Source of the DNA: Vogesella indigofera
GTDB taxonomy: Bacteria; Pseudomonadota; Gammaproteobacteria; Burkholderiales; Chromobacteriaceae
Length of the DNA: 64,000 nt
Direction of reading: 5' to 3'
Assembly: GCF_028548395.1 (NCBI RefSeq)
Contig: NZ_JAQQLA010000007.1
Span: forward strand, 124,001-188,000
This document shows positions 1-8,214 of the stretch, piece by piece. The notes under the pieces are model-generated. The model worked only from the letters and a program-made list of their open reading frames with translations. It searched no databases and was not told where the DNA came from. Position numbers and translations under genes: made by a program. Positions within the stretch are counted from its first letter, which is position 1; each line of letters begins with the position of its first letter.

Positions 1-329
1 AACAGTTCCGGCGCGAGCGCGAGATAGCCCTGCTTGGCCAGCCGGCGGCAGACATCCTGGATGTGTTCGTGCACCCCGAAGATTTCCTGCACCACCAGCA
101 CCACCGGCCACTGGCTGCCCTGCGCCGGGCGCGCGGCGTACAGCAGCAGATCGGGGCCGGCCTTGTGCCAGCCAGCGACCAGGCCGTCGCTGTCGGTGTG
201 GATGGTGGCGGCGGTCACTGGCTGTACCGCGAGGGCAAAGCCGCCGGCTAGCACGGCGGAAATCAGCAGGCGGCGCTGCGGATCGACCTCATCCGGCAGC
301 GGCAAGAGATCGGCTTGTTCCTGAGACAT
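1..329 (-). CDS. Dienelactone hydrolase family protein, N-terminal part
   Basis: The gene runs off the left edge, so only about 109 N-terminal residues are visible. After a short N-terminus comes a twin-arginine-like signal (PQRRLLISAVLAGG), so Tat export is possible. It is followed by the strand-rich start of an alpha/beta hydrolase with the stretch VVLVVQEIFGVHEHIQDVCR, typical of the dienelactone hydrolase family (the family's EIFG). The catalytic Cys/Asp/His lie in the missing part. Family members hydrolyse dienelactones or other esters; the substrate here is unknown. The ATG at 327-329 opens the only frame with this similarity. Confidence 0.8.
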   Translation of the reverse strand, partial: MSQEQADLLPLPDEVDPQRRLLISAVLAGGFALAVQPVTAATIHTDSDGLVAGWHKAGPDLLLYAARPAQGSQWPVVLVVQEIFGVHEHIQDVCRRLAKQGYLALAPEL

Positions 330-435
330 GGGCTGCTCCTTGGGTTCGGTGGCGGCAATGCCAGCGCATCGCCGTCTGCTACAGAGCCAAGCATAGCGAG
401 TAAAGTTCAGTGTCGCTGCCGGAAGTGCGGCCGCG

Positions 436-1068
436 TCAGGCGCCGCCTTTTTGCTGGCGGTAGGCGACCACGGTCTGCACCAGATCGGCGATCGAGCGCA
501 CCCCCATCTTGTCCATCATCTTGCCGCGATGCGCCTCGACGGTCTTGATGCTGATGCCGAGGTCGTCGGCGATCACCTTGTTCATCTTGCCCTCGATCAC
601 CCGCTCCAGCACCTCGCGCTCGCGCGTGGTCAGCGTCTGCAGCCGCGCCTCGCACTGCTGCGCCAGCGTAGTGGTCTGCTGCAGGCTGGCGGCCGCTTCC
701 AGCGCGCTGTTCACCGCCAGCAGCAGCGCCTCCTGGTTGAACGGTTTTTCCAGGAAGTCATAGGCACCGCGCTTCACCGCCTGCACCGCCATCGGCACGT
801 CACCATGGCCGGTAATGAAGATCACCGGCCAGCGATTGCCGCGCGCCTGCAGCTCTTCGTACAGCTCCAGCCCGCTCATGCCCGGCATGCGGATGTCGAG
901 GATCAGGCAGCCGACACTCAGCGCCGGGCGGAAGCCGGCGAGAAAGGCCTCGGCATGGTCGTGGCAAATCACGCGGTAGTCGTGGCTTTCCAGCAGCCAG
1001 ACCAGCGAGTCGCGAAACGCTTCGTCGTCGTCAACGATATGGATGGTGATGGATTTGCTCGCAGTCAT
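436..1068 (-). CDS. Two-component response regulator, FixJ/DctR-like (receiver + LuxR HTH)
   Basis: This 210-residue protein has an N-terminal receiver domain with the acidic pair (IVDDDEAF), the phospho-acceptor Asp in LILDIRMPGMSG and a conserved Lys in FLEKPF. A C-terminal LuxR-type helix-turn-helix follows (LTTREREVLERVIEGKMNK, KTVEAHRGKMMDKM). That is the FixJ/NodW/DctR architecture of a phosphorylation-dependent transcription activator. The start is the ATG at 1066-1068, which overlaps the stop of the upstream kinase gene by 4 bases, so the two are translationally coupled. Target genes are not known; the divergent binding-protein gene beyond the kinase is the obvious candidate. A longer in-frame reading to 1260 is only the shadow of the kinase gene. 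Confidence 0.92.
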   Translation of the reverse strand: MTASKSITIHIVDDDEAFRDSLVWLLESHDYRVICHDHAEAFLAGFRPALSVGCLILDIRMPGMSGLELYEELQARGNRWPVIFITGHGDVPMAVQAVKRGAYDFLEKPFNQEALLLAVNSALEAAASLQQTTTLAQQCEARLQTLTTREREVLERVIEGKMNKVIADDLGISIKTVEAHRGKMMDKMGVRSIADLVQTVVAYRQQKGGA

Positions 1069-3704
1069 GGCTCGTATACCGGCAAAGTGAATCGGAAAAT
1101 GGTACCACCCAGCGGATGGTCTTCCACCGAGAGTTGACCCTGATGGAATTCGACAATCGAGCGGCAGATGTTCAGCCCCATGCCCATGCCCTCGCTCTTG
1201 GTGGTGAAGAAGGCGTCGAACAGCTGTGACTTGATGTCGTCCGGCACGCCGTGGCCGCAATCGACAATCGCCACCTCCACCCGCTTGCTGCTGCTGCGCT
1301 GCACGCTGATCTGCAGCTCGCGCTGCGCCGGCGGCAGCTGCTGCATCGCCTCCATGCCGTTCTTGATCAGATTGAGCAGCACCTGCTCGATCAGGATCGG
1401 GTCGACGTTGACGGCGGGAAGGTTGGCCGCAAGGTGCACGTTGATCACCGAGCCTAGGCGGCGCGCCTCAATCTCGGCGATCGCCAGCGCGGCGTCGATG
1501 ATGTCGGACGGCTGGCACGACTTGCACACCGGCTCGCTCTGCTTCACGAATTCGCGCACCCGGCGCACGATCTTGCCGGCACGTTCCGCCTGCGCGGTGA
1601 TCTTTTCCATCACCGGGATCAGCGACTCCGCCGTGGCGCGGCCCTGGCGCAGGCGCTCGACGCAGCCGGCCTGGTAGTTGGCGATGGCCGACAGCGGCTG
1701 GTTCAGCTCGTGCGCCAGCGTCGACGCCATCTCGCCCATGGTGATCAGGCGCGAGGTGGCCTGCAGCTTGGCCATCTGTTCCTGGTAGCGCTGCTCGGCG
1801 TCGTGCTGCTCGGTGATGTCGGTGAGGATCAGCATCTGCGCCATGTCGCTGTCGACCCAGCGCACCGGGCGCGAGCGCAGCAGGAACCAGCGCTGCAGGT
1901 CATCCAGCCAGATCTCCTGATCGGCGCTGGCCTGCTGCAGCAGGCGGTACAACCGCAGGTCGCAGCACTCCGAGCTGTCCACCGTCTCCGGTGCGGCCAA
2001 CCATTCGCGGTAGCGGTGGTTGCAGAACAGCAGCTGCTGGCTTTCGCCGCGCACCACCGCCACCGCCGCGTCCAGGCCCTCGATCACCGCGATGAAGCGT
2101 TCGTTGGCCGCCTCCAGCATCTGCTGCGCGTGGCGCTTCTCGGTCATGTCGGTCAGCGCCGCCATCCAGCCGGTCTGGTGGCCGTCGGCGTCGATCAGCG
2201 GTGAAATCAGCATCTGTGCGTAGAAGCGTTCGCCGTTCTTGCGCTGCATCACCGACTCGAACAGCTGCTGCGACTGCTCGCCGGACAGCGTCTGGCGCAG
2301 GGCGTCGTAGTTGTGGTGGGCGATATCCGGCGACCAGTACGGATACGGCGGCAGCAGCCCGATCAACTCCGCCTCGTCAAAGCCGGTGATGCGGCAGAAC
2401 GCCGGATTGACGTAGGTGATGCGGCCGTCCAGCGCGATGGCGCGGATGCCGACCACCAGCGAATCCTCCATCGCCTTGCGGAACATGTACTCGTGGCGCA
2501 GCGCCTGCTCCGCCTGTTTTTCCGCGGTGATGTCACGGCCGGACAGGTACACCACGCCGGCATCCGGCAGCGGGCTCATCGCCCAGGCGATGGCGCGCAC
2601 CTCCTGCGCGCGGTTGATCACCCGCGTCTCGACGTAGCGATCGACGCTGCCGGCCTCGATCACCTGCCGCAACAGCTGCTGCGTCGATTCGCGCTCGTCC
2701 GGGTGCAGGTAATTGAGGATCGAGGTGCCCAGCAGCTGTTCCGCCGGGTAGCCGAGGCCGCCGACAAAGGCCGGGTTGACGTGCAACAGGTAGCCGTCCT
2801 CGCGCATCACGCCCAGCCATTCGCGCGACAGGCCGTAGACACGGTCGCGCTCACGCTCGGCGTCGACGCGGCGGCGGATGTGGCGCGACAGGCTCATCAG
2901 GCTGAGCAGGGTCAGCAGCGACAGGCCGACGATCAGCCCGAGCTGGATCACGCGGCTCTTGTTGTGGTCGCCGCGCACCGGTCGCGCCACCAGCCGCAGC
3001 GGCGTGCCACCCAGCACGATGGTCTGCGACAGGCGCGACGACGGCGCGCCGTGGCTGTTGCGCACCAGCGATTGCTCGCCGTTGTTCAGCTCCAGATAGT
3101 ATTTCTCGGCAAACCAGCTCGGCGGCACGCGGCGGATGAAGACATTGGCCTTGTAGATGCCGATCACCATGCCGCGGAACTGGGTGTCGCGGAACACCGG
3201 CACCATCAGGTCAAAACGCCACTCGCCGGATTCCAGCTGGTAGGGCTGGCTCATCACCGAGCGGCCGTCGGTACGCGCCTGCAGGTAGGCCGAGGCGGAC
3301 ACGCCGCTGAGGCCGGAGCCGACGGTGAGCCGGCTTTCCTCGTATGGCGCGATCCAGCGCAGGGTAAAGCTGTTGTCGGCCCACACTACCGCCGCCATCT
3401 CCGGGGTGTTGGCGAGAAACTCCGAGGCCTGCACCAGGAACTGGTCCTCGTCGATCGCCTCGCGGCCGATGTCGCGCGCCAGCCGCGACAGTTCGTCCTT
3501 GTGCTCGTCCAGGCGCAGGCGCAGCGTCTGCTCCGCCCACAGCGTGTCCTTGGCCAGATCGAGGCGCAGCTGCTCGGTCTCGCGCGCGTCCAGCGTCCAC
3601 AGCATCACCGCCATGGTCAGGAAGAACAGCACGATGGTGCTGTTGGGCATCAGCCGGTAAAAACGGCTGCGCTTGAGGGACTGGTAAAAGCGTTGGGTTC
3701 GCAT
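1065..3704 (-). CDS. Membrane-bound multi-PAS sensor histidine kinase, DctB/FixL-like
   Basis: This 879-residue inner-membrane kinase has a first transmembrane helix at about residues 20-38, a periplasmic sensor region of about 215 residues and a second helix near 255-277. Three PAS/PAC modules then lead to a HisKA domain with the phospho-acceptor His near residue 665 (STLAHELNQPLSAIANY). The ATPase domain shows its N box (NLIKNGMEAM), G1 box (DCGHGVPDD) and G2 box (GMGMGLNICRSIVEFH). The His box and the fused membrane sensor resemble DctS/DctB kinases that monitor small organic acids. I chose the ATG at 3702-3704 over a TTG 15 bases upstream. The 3' end overlaps the response-regulator start (ATGA). 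One copy of the GTTGGCCGC repeat core lies in the coding sequence at 1421-1433 and others at 1992 and 2102. Confidence 0.92.
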   Translation of the reverse strand: MRTQRFYQSLKRSRFYRLMPNSTIVLFFLTMAVMLWTLDARETEQLRLDLAKDTLWAEQTLRLRLDEHKDELSRLARDIGREAIDEDQFLVQASEFLANTPEMAAVVWADNSFTLRWIAPYEESRLTVGSGLSGVSASAYLQARTDGRSVMSQPYQLESGEWRFDLMVPVFRDTQFRGMVIGIYKANVFIRRVPPSWFAEKYYLELNNGEQSLVRNSHGAPSSRLSQTIVLGGTPLRLVARPVRGDHNKSRVIQLGLIVGLSLLTLLSLMSLSRHIRRRVDAERERDRVYGLSREWLGVMREDGYLLHVNPAFVGGLGYPAEQLLGTSILNYLHPDERESTQQLLRQVIEAGSVDRYVETRVINRAQEVRAIAWAMSPLPDAGVVYLSGRDITAEKQAEQALRHEYMFRKAMEDSLVVGIRAIALDGRITYVNPAFCRITGFDEAELIGLLPPYPYWSPDIAHHNYDALRQTLSGEQSQQLFESVMQRKNGERFYAQMLISPLIDADGHQTGWMAALTDMTEKRHAQQMLEAANERFIAVIEGLDAAVAVVRGESQQLLFCNHRYREWLAAPETVDSSECCDLRLYRLLQQASADQEIWLDDLQRWFLLRSRPVRWVDSDMAQMLILTDITEQHDAEQRYQEQMAKLQATSRLITMGEMASTLAHELNQPLSAIANYQAGCVERLRQGRATAESLIPVMEKITAQAERAGKIVRRVREFVKQSEPVCKSCQPSDIIDAALAIAEIEARRLGSVINVHLAANLPAVNVDPILIEQVLLNLIKNGMEAMQQLPPAQRELQISVQRSSSKRVEVAIVDCGHGVPDDIKSQLFDAFFTTKSEGMGMGLNICRSIVEFHQGQLSVEDHPLGGTIFRFTLPVYEP

Positions 3705-3718
3705 GGCGGCTACGGGCA

Positions 3719-3733
3719 AAGGTTGGCCGCAAG
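3719..3733 (+). repeat. GTTGGCCGCAA repeat, single intergenic copy
   Basis: AAGGTTGGCCGCAAG lies in the short divergent gap between the sensor kinase and the binding-protein gene. It matches the window-wide consensus AA(G/C)GTTGGCCGCAA exactly and has no inverted partner nearby. See the finding on the uptake-sequence-like repeat. Confidence 0.75.
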
Positions 3734-3791
3734 CGGGGCCAAAGTGTGATAATAGCGGGGAATGTGACCGTCAAGCCATCAGGAACCACCC

Positions 3792-4964
3792 GTGTATCGC
3801 ACCCTTCGCCTGCTGTTGCTGTGCCTGCCGCTTGCCGCCACCGCGGCCGAAGCGCTCCGTATCGGCGTCTCCGGCCCGTTCACCGGCGGCTCGGCGCCGA
3901 TGGGCATCAGCATGCGCAACGGCATCCGCCTGGCGGCGGCGGAGATCAACCGCAGCGGCGGCATCCGCGGCCGGCCGCTGCTGCTGATCGAGCGCGACGA
4001 CATGGGGCGCTCCGACATCGGCATCCGCATCGCCCGCGAGCTGACGCTGCACCAGCGCGTGATCGCCAGCGTCGGCTTCGTCAACAGCGGCGTGGCGCTG
4101 GCCTCGCAGGGCCACTACCAGCAGGCCGGCATCCCGGCCATCACCGCGGTCGCCACCGCACCCAAGGTCACCGAACAGTTCGCACCACCGAAATACCCGC
4201 TCAACTACGTGTTCCGCGTCGCCGCCTCCGACGCGCAGCAGGCGCCGCTGATCGTGCGCGAGGCGAAACGCAGCGGCCTGAGCCGGCTGGCGATTTTCCA
4301 CGACAAGACCAATTACGGCCGCATCGGCGAGGAAGAACTGATCAAGGCGCTGCGCCAGCAAGGGCTGAGCCCGGTCTATATCGGCCAGTTCCGCCTTGGC
4401 GAGCGCGACATGATTGCGCAACTGAGCCGGGCGCGCGATCTCGGGGCGCAGGCGATCCTGACCTACGCCATCGGCCCGGAACTGGCGCAGATCGCCAACT
4501 CGCTGGCGCAGATGGACTGGCGGCCACAGCTGATCGGCAGCTGGACGCTGTCGATGTCCAACTTCATCGACGACGCCGGCCCCAATGCCGAAGGCGCGCG
4601 CATGGTGCAGACCTTCATCAGCGACAGCACCGACCCGCTGCGGCAGGACTTTGTCGCCCGCTACCTGCAAACCTTCGGCGGCCGGCGCATTCCATCGGCG
4701 GTGTCGGCGGCGCAGGGCTACGACAGCCTGCTGCTGCTGGCGGCGGCACTGCGCCACAGCACCAGCACCGACGGCAAGGCCATCGTCCGCGCCCTGGAAA
4801 ACCTGCCCGCGCCGGTCAAGGGCGTGATCACCACCTACCGCCAGCCGTTCTCCGCCAGCGACCACGACGCCATCGACCTGGCGGTACCGGTGATCGGCAA
4901 ACTGCAGCACGGCGAAGTCGTCCACGCCTACAGCAACGAGCGCACGCAAAAACGCCGCCCCTAG
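3792..4964 (+). CDS. ABC transporter periplasmic substrate-binding protein, Leu/Ile/Val-binding type
   Basis: The 390-residue product starts with a cleavable signal peptide (LLLLCLPLAATAAEA) and then a type I periplasmic-binding fold of the Peripla_BP_6 family. Typical features are IRIGVSGPFTGG-like opening residues, ERDDMGRSD, and a second-lobe stretch AIFHDKTNYGRIGEEEL. The start is GTG at 3792. No permease or ATPase gene is adjacent, so it may be an orphan binding protein. It is divergent from the kinase/regulator pair, and such proteins sometimes act as ligand receptors for a neighbouring sensor kinase; that link is inferred from position only. Ligand unknown, probably an amino acid or small amide. 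Confidence 0.88.
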   Translation: MYRTLRLLLLCLPLAATAAEALRIGVSGPFTGGSAPMGISMRNGIRLAAAEINRSGGIRGRPLLLIERDDMGRSDIGIRIARELTLHQRVIASVGFVNSGVALASQGHYQQAGIPAITAVATAPKVTEQFAPPKYPLNYVFRVAASDAQQAPLIVREAKRSGLSRLAIFHDKTNYGRIGEEELIKALRQQGLSPVYIGQFRLGERDMIAQLSRARDLGAQAILTYAIGPELAQIANSLAQMDWRPQLIGSWTLSMSNFIDDAGPNAEGARMVQTFISDSTDPLRQDFVARYLQTFGGRRIPSAVSAAQGYDSLLLLAAALRHSTSTDGKAIVRALENLPAPVKGVITTYRQPFSASDHDAIDLAVPVIGKLQHGEVVHAYSNERTQKRRP

Positions 4965-4986
4965 CTCAGGCCAGGAACGGCGTTTT
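4949..4986. terminator. Bidirectional terminator between convergent genes
   Basis: AAAACGCCG (4949-4957) pairs with CGGCGTTTT (4978-4986) across a 20-base loop, giving A and T tracts on both sides. It lies between the convergent binding-protein and GntR genes and partly inside the end of the former. Confidence 0.7.
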
Positions 4987-4996
4987 GTATACAAAA
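4983..4996. promoter_or_regulatory. Perfect palindrome TTTTGTATACAAAA, possible GntR operator
   Basis: The 14-base palindrome lies a few bases beyond the stop codon of the GntR gene and overlaps the terminator arm. Its core GTATAC resembles the operators of FadR-subfamily GntR proteins (GT-N-AC half sites). The position downstream of the gene is unusual, so the role is uncertain. Confidence 0.35.
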
Positions 4997-5003
4997 ATGA
5001 CGG

Positions 5004-5675
5004 TTAGCGACGCTCGGCGGAGTTCATGTACGACTCCAGCGCATGGCCGGCAGACTGGATGTGGAAGCGGATGAATTCCGCTGCCTCGTCCGCCTTGCCC
5101 TCGCGACACAGCTGCAACAGCTTGCTGTGCTCCTGGTGCGCCAGTTCCATGGTACGGGTGAACAGGATCTGCATCCGCGTGTAGCGGTCAGTCTTGTTGT
5201 GCAGCTGTTCGATCAGCGCCAGCGTGTTCGGGCGCTTGGCGGCACGATACAGCGCCAGGTGGAAGCGCGAATTCAGCTCGCCCCAGTGGCGGATGTCGTT
5301 GCTGACCAGCGCCTGCTCGAACTCCTTCAGCGTGGCCTCGGCAGCGGCGTGGTCCGCCTCGTCCTGACAGGGAATGGCCGCCCGCAGCAGCTCGCTCTCC
5401 AGCGTGGCGCGGATGTCCAGCAACTCCAGCACGTCATCCAGCGACAGCTTGGACACCAGCGCGCCCTTGTGGTCGATGATCTGGATCAGCCCCTCGGCCT
5501 CCAGCTGGCGCAAGGCTTCGCGCACCGGCACGCGGCTGACGCCGTATTCGTTGGAAAGGGCCTCCTGGCGCAGCTGCTGTCCATCGGCAAATTCGCCGGA
5601 CAGGATGCGCTGGCGCAAGGATTCTGTAACCGCACTGGTCAGGGTCTGGCGTTTGATCGGCTGCAAGGTGGTCAT
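5004..5675 (-). CDS. GntR family transcriptional regulator, FadR subfamily (FCD domain)
   Basis: The 223-residue protein has an N-terminal winged helix (TLTSAVTESLRQRILSGEF, GVSRVPVREALRQLEAEG) and an all-helical C-terminal FCD ligand-binding domain with metal-ligand-type residues (the FH pair in NSRFHLALYRAA and the late FHIQSAGH). FadR-type members repress catabolic genes until a carboxylic acid effector binds. I prefer the ATG at 5673-5675 to one at 5705. The upstream ATG would place a conspicuous inverted repeat (5696-5711) on the start codon, whereas the downstream one leaves it in the leader as an operator. No catabolic gene is adjacent, so the target is unknown. Confidence 0.88.
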   Translation of the reverse strand: MTTLQPIKRQTLTSAVTESLRQRILSGEFADGQQLRQEALSNEYGVSRVPVREALRQLEAEGLIQIIDHKGALVSKLSLDDVLELLDIRATLESELLRAAIPCQDEADHAAAEATLKEFEQALVSNDIRHWGELNSRFHLALYRAAKRPNTLALIEQLHNKTDRYTRMQILFTRTMELAHQEHSKLLQLCREGKADEAAEFIRFHIQSAGHALESYMNSAERR

Positions 5676-5693
5676 GGTCACGCTCTGGCTATC

Positions 5694-5713
5694 GGATACA
5701 TGCAAATGTATTC
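5694..5713. promoter_or_regulatory. Inverted repeat upstream of the GntR gene, probable autoregulatory operator
   Basis: ATACAT (5696-5701) and ATGTAT (5706-5711) form a perfect inverted repeat around GCAA, with one imperfect extra base pair outside. It lies about 20 bases upstream of the chosen GntR start. Position and symmetry suggest binding by the regulator itself; this is inference. Confidence 0.45.
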
Positions 5714-5765
5714 GATTATACGGTGAATTTCACCGGCCACAAGCGGAAAACAGGGAAGAAATGGA

Positions 5766-5790
5766 AAAACCCGGCACAAAGCCGGGTTTT
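5766..5790 (-). terminator. Rho-independent terminator of the tRNA operon
   Basis: AAAACCCGGC pairs with GCCGGGTTTT around a 5-base loop. It lies just downstream of the last tRNA in the direction of transcription and has a run of T in the minus-strand RNA. Confidence 0.85.
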
Positions 5791-5794
5791 TAAC

Positions 5795-5870
5795 TGGGGT
5801 GGATGATGGGGCTCGAACCCACGACAACAGGAATCACAATCCTGGACTCTACCAACTGAGCTACATCCAC
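5795..5870 (-). tRNA. tRNA-His (anticodon GTG), copy 1
   Basis: The minus strand folds as a 76-base cloverleaf with acceptor GTGGATG/CATCCAC, D arm AGCTCAGTTGGTAGAG, anticodon arm CAGGA TT GTG AT TCCTG and T arm GTGGGTTCGAGCCC(C)AT. CCA is encoded. An extra G pairs with discriminator C at position -1, the identity mark of tRNA-His (complement of 5871). Its sequence is identical to the second copy 47 bases upstream. Confidence 0.95.
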
Positions 5871-5917
5871 CGCTGAGCGGTGCGCTTTGCCGCATTGCTG
5901 CAACAAGGCAAAAGGGG

Positions 5918-5993
5918 TGGGGTGGATGATGGGGCTCGAACCCACGACAACAGGAATCACAATCCTGGACTCTACCAACTGAGCTACATCCAC
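5918..5993 (-). tRNA. tRNA-His (anticodon GTG), copy 2
   Basis: This copy has the same 76-base cloverleaf as copy 1, with encoded CCA, GTG anticodon, discriminator C and the G-1 position. Tandem identical copies suggest a recent duplication or gene-conversion homogenisation. The 47-base spacer between the copies has no obvious function. Confidence 0.95.
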
Positions 5994-6010
5994 CACAGAT
6001 AAAACATGCT

Positions 6011-6087
6011 TGGCGCACCCGACAGGGTTCGAACCTGTAACCCCCAACTTAGAAGGTTGGTGCTCTATCCAATTGAGCTACGGGCAC
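6011..6087 (-). tRNA. tRNA-Arg (anticodon TCT)
   Basis: This is a 77-base cloverleaf on the minus strand: acceptor GTGCCCG/CGGGTGC, D arm AGCTCAATTGGATAGAG, anticodon stem CCAAC/GTTGG with TCT, T loop GTTCGAACC, discriminator G and encoded CCA. It reads AGA/AGG codons, which are rare in this GC-rich genome. It is the second gene of the operon. Confidence 0.95.
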
Positions 6088-6105
6088 GTTATGCCGGGTT
6101 GTCTG

Positions 6106-6182
6106 TGGTCGGGGCGGTGGGATTCGAACTCACGACCCTCTGCTCCCAAAGCAGATGCGCTACCAGGCTGCGCTACGCCCCG
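6106..6182 (-). tRNA. tRNA-Pro (anticodon TGG)
   Basis: This is a 77-base cloverleaf on the minus strand: acceptor CGGGGCG/CGCCCCG, D arm AGCGCAGCCTGGTAGCGC, anticodon arm with TGG between CTGC and GCAG, T loop GTTCGAATC, discriminator A and encoded CCA. It is the promoter-proximal gene of the Pro-Arg-His-His operon, which lies divergent to folD. Confidence 0.95.
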
Positions 6183-6413
6183 ACGACAGGAGGCGAACTA
6201 TACGTGGCGAAAATCCGCCTGTCAACACCCGCGGTGCAATAAAATCGAAATGGATGATCCGCGCCCGCCAACGCCAGCGCGCGGCTGCCGCGACCCCAGA
6301 TGCCGCACCGCACAAAAAAAGCACCGCCAATGCGCTAAAAGATTGAGCACCACCCCGGAAAAATGAGAAAATCCGGCTTTCGTTTACATCAAACCTTAAT
6401 GGTGGATAGCAGC

Positions 6414-7265
6414 ATGGCGGCACAACTTATCGACGGCAAAGCCGTCGCCGAAACCCTGATCAACCGTGTGCGCGAAGGCGTGGACGCCCGCGTGGCCGCA
6501 GGCAAGCGCGCTCCGGCGCTGGCCGTGATTCTGGTGGGCGACGATCCGGCCTCCGGCATCTACGTCAAGAACAAGAAACGTTCCTGCGAAAAGGCCGGCG
6601 TGCGCTCGGTAGCCTACGACCTGCCCGGCAGCACCTCGCAGGAGGAACTGCTGTCCATCATCGACACCCTCAATGCCGACGACGGTGTGGACGGCATCCT
6701 GGTGCAGCTGCCACTACCCAAGCAGATCGACCCGCAGCTGGTGATCGAGCGCATCAACCCGAAGAAGGACGTCGACGGTTTCCACCCGTACAACGTCGGC
6801 CGCCTGGCCACCAAGATGCCGTTGCTGCGCCCGTGCACCCCGCGCGGCGTAATGACACTGCTGGAAGAGTACGGCATCGACCCGAAGGGCAAGAACGTGG
6901 TGATCGTCGGCGCCTCCAACATCGTTGGCCGGCCGCAGGCACTGGAAATGCTGCTGGCGCGCGCCACGGTGACGGTATGCCATAGCGCCACCGCCGATCT
7001 CGCCGCCGAGGTTGGCCGCGCCGATATCGTGGTCGCCGGTGTCGGCATCCCGAAATTCGTGAAGGGTGAATGGCTGAAGCCGGGCGCGGTGGTGATCGAC
7101 GTCGGCATCAACCGCCTGGACGACGGCAGCATCTGCGGCGACGTCGACTTCGCCGTGGCGCGCGAAGTGGCCAGCTTCATCACCCCGGTACCGGGCGGTG
7201 TCGGCCCGATGACCGTGGCCACGCTATTGCAAAACACGCTGGATGCGGCCAACCTCAACGCCTGA
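6414..7265 (+). CDS. folD: Bifunctional methylenetetrahydrofolate dehydrogenase/cyclohydrolase
   Basis: FolD interconverts 5,10-methylene-THF, 5,10-methenyl-THF and 10-formyl-THF with NADP in the cytosol. The 283-residue protein shows the catalytic region [13 protein letters not shown] (catalytic Lys), the signature [13 protein letters not shown] and the Rossmann motif [16 protein letters not shown]. It closes with the family's ending signature [15 protein letters not shown]. The start at 6414 gives the usual length (about 285), while an in-frame start at 6363 would add 17 non-conserved residues. It is followed 85 bases later by purU, so one-carbon genes are clustered. Confidence 0.96.
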   Translation: MAAQLIDGKAVAETLINRVREGVDARVAAGKRAPALAVILVGDDPASGIYVKNKKRSCEKAGVRSVAYDLPGSTSQEELLSIIDTLNADDGVDGILVQLPLPKQIDPQLVIERINPKKDVDGFHPYNVGRLATKMPLLRPCTPRGVMTLLEEYGIDPKGKNVVIVGASNIVGRPQALEMLLARATVTVCHSATADLAAEVGRADIVVAGVGIPKFVKGEWLKPGAVVIDVGINRLDDGSICGDVDFAVAREVASFITPVPGGVGPMTVATLLQNTLDAANLNA

Positions 7266-7350
7266 TCGCAGACCGCATCCGCTTCGACGCCACAGTCTGC
7301 CTGCCGACTGTGGCGTTTGTTTTCCGAAAACCAATAACAAAGAGCGCACC

Positions 7351-8211
7351 ATGAGCAACAAGCACTCGGCCACCCTGCTGGTCAGCTGCCCCGACAGCCA
7401 GGGGCTGGTGGCGGCCATCGCCAATTTCCTGCTGACCTACAACGCCAACATCCTGCACGCCGACCAGCATCAGGACCCGGTGGAGAACCTGTTCCTGATG
7501 CGGATCCAGTGGGATCTGCACGGCTTCAGCCTGCCGATGGAAAGCTTCGCCGCCGCCTTTGCCCCGATCGCGGAAAAGCACAACATGAGCTGGGAAGTGT
7601 CGCTATCGTCGCGTAAACCGCGGATGGCGATCTTCGTGTCGAAATACGAGCACTGCCTGGTCGACCTGCTGCACCGCTGGCGCATCGGCGAGCTGGACTG
7701 CGACATTCCGCTGATCGTGTCCAACCACGAGGACTGCCGCGGCCTGGCCGAGTATCACGGCATTCCCTACCACGTGATCAACGTCACCCGCGACAACAAG
7801 GAACAGGCCGAGGCGCAGCAGTGGCAACTGCTGGAAGACGCCGGCGTCGACCTGATCGTACTGGCGCGCTACATGCAGGTGCTGTCGCACAAGTTCGTCG
7901 AGCGCTACCCGCACCGCGTCATCAACATCCACCACAGCTTCCTGCCGGCGTTTGACGGGGCCAAGCCCTACCACCGCGCCTTTGCCCGCGGCGTGAAGCT
8001 GATCGGCGCCACCAGCCACTACGTGACCGAAATCCTCGACGACGGCCCGATCATCGAGCAGGAAGTGATGCGCATCTCGCACCGCGACGATGTCGACGAC
8101 CTGATCCAGAAAGGTCGCGACCTGGAGCGGGTGGTCCTGTCGCGCGCGGTACGCTGGCACCTGGAGAACCGCATCCTGGCCTACAACAACAAGACCGTCA
8201 TTTTTGACTGA
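7351..8211 (+). CDS. purU: Formyltetrahydrofolate deformylase
   Basis: PurU hydrolyses 10-formyl-THF to formate and THF, balancing the one-carbon pool and supplying formate to PurT. The 286-residue protein has an N-terminal ACT regulatory domain (residues about 8-85) and a formyltransferase-like catalytic domain. The latter contains the conserved NIHHSFLPAF with catalytic His, the GATSHYVTEILDDGPII stretch with catalytic Asp, and LARYMQVLS. Length matches E. coli PurU (280). It lies downstream of folD, and the next gene starts 3 bases after its stop. Confidence 0.95.
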   Translation: MSNKHSATLLVSCPDSQGLVAAIANFLLTYNANILHADQHQDPVENLFLMRIQWDLHGFSLPMESFAAAFAPIAEKHNMSWEVSLSSRKPRMAIFVSKYEHCLVDLLHRWRIGELDCDIPLIVSNHEDCRGLAEYHGIPYHVINVTRDNKEQAEAQQWQLLEDAGVDLIVLARYMQVLSHKFVERYPHRVINIHHSFLPAFDGAKPYHRAFARGVKLIGATSHYVTEILDDGPIIEQEVMRISHRDDVDDLIQKGRDLERVVLSRAVRWHLENRILAYNNKTVIFD

Positions 8212-8214
8212 ACC

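Noticed and set aside
2313..3749. Long plus-strand reading frame opposite the sensor kinase (also 15688-18597 and 42557-44815 opposite other genes)
   Set aside because: Low-complexity His/Arg/Gln-rich translations without family motifs; they are antisense shadows that stay open because of the high GC content.
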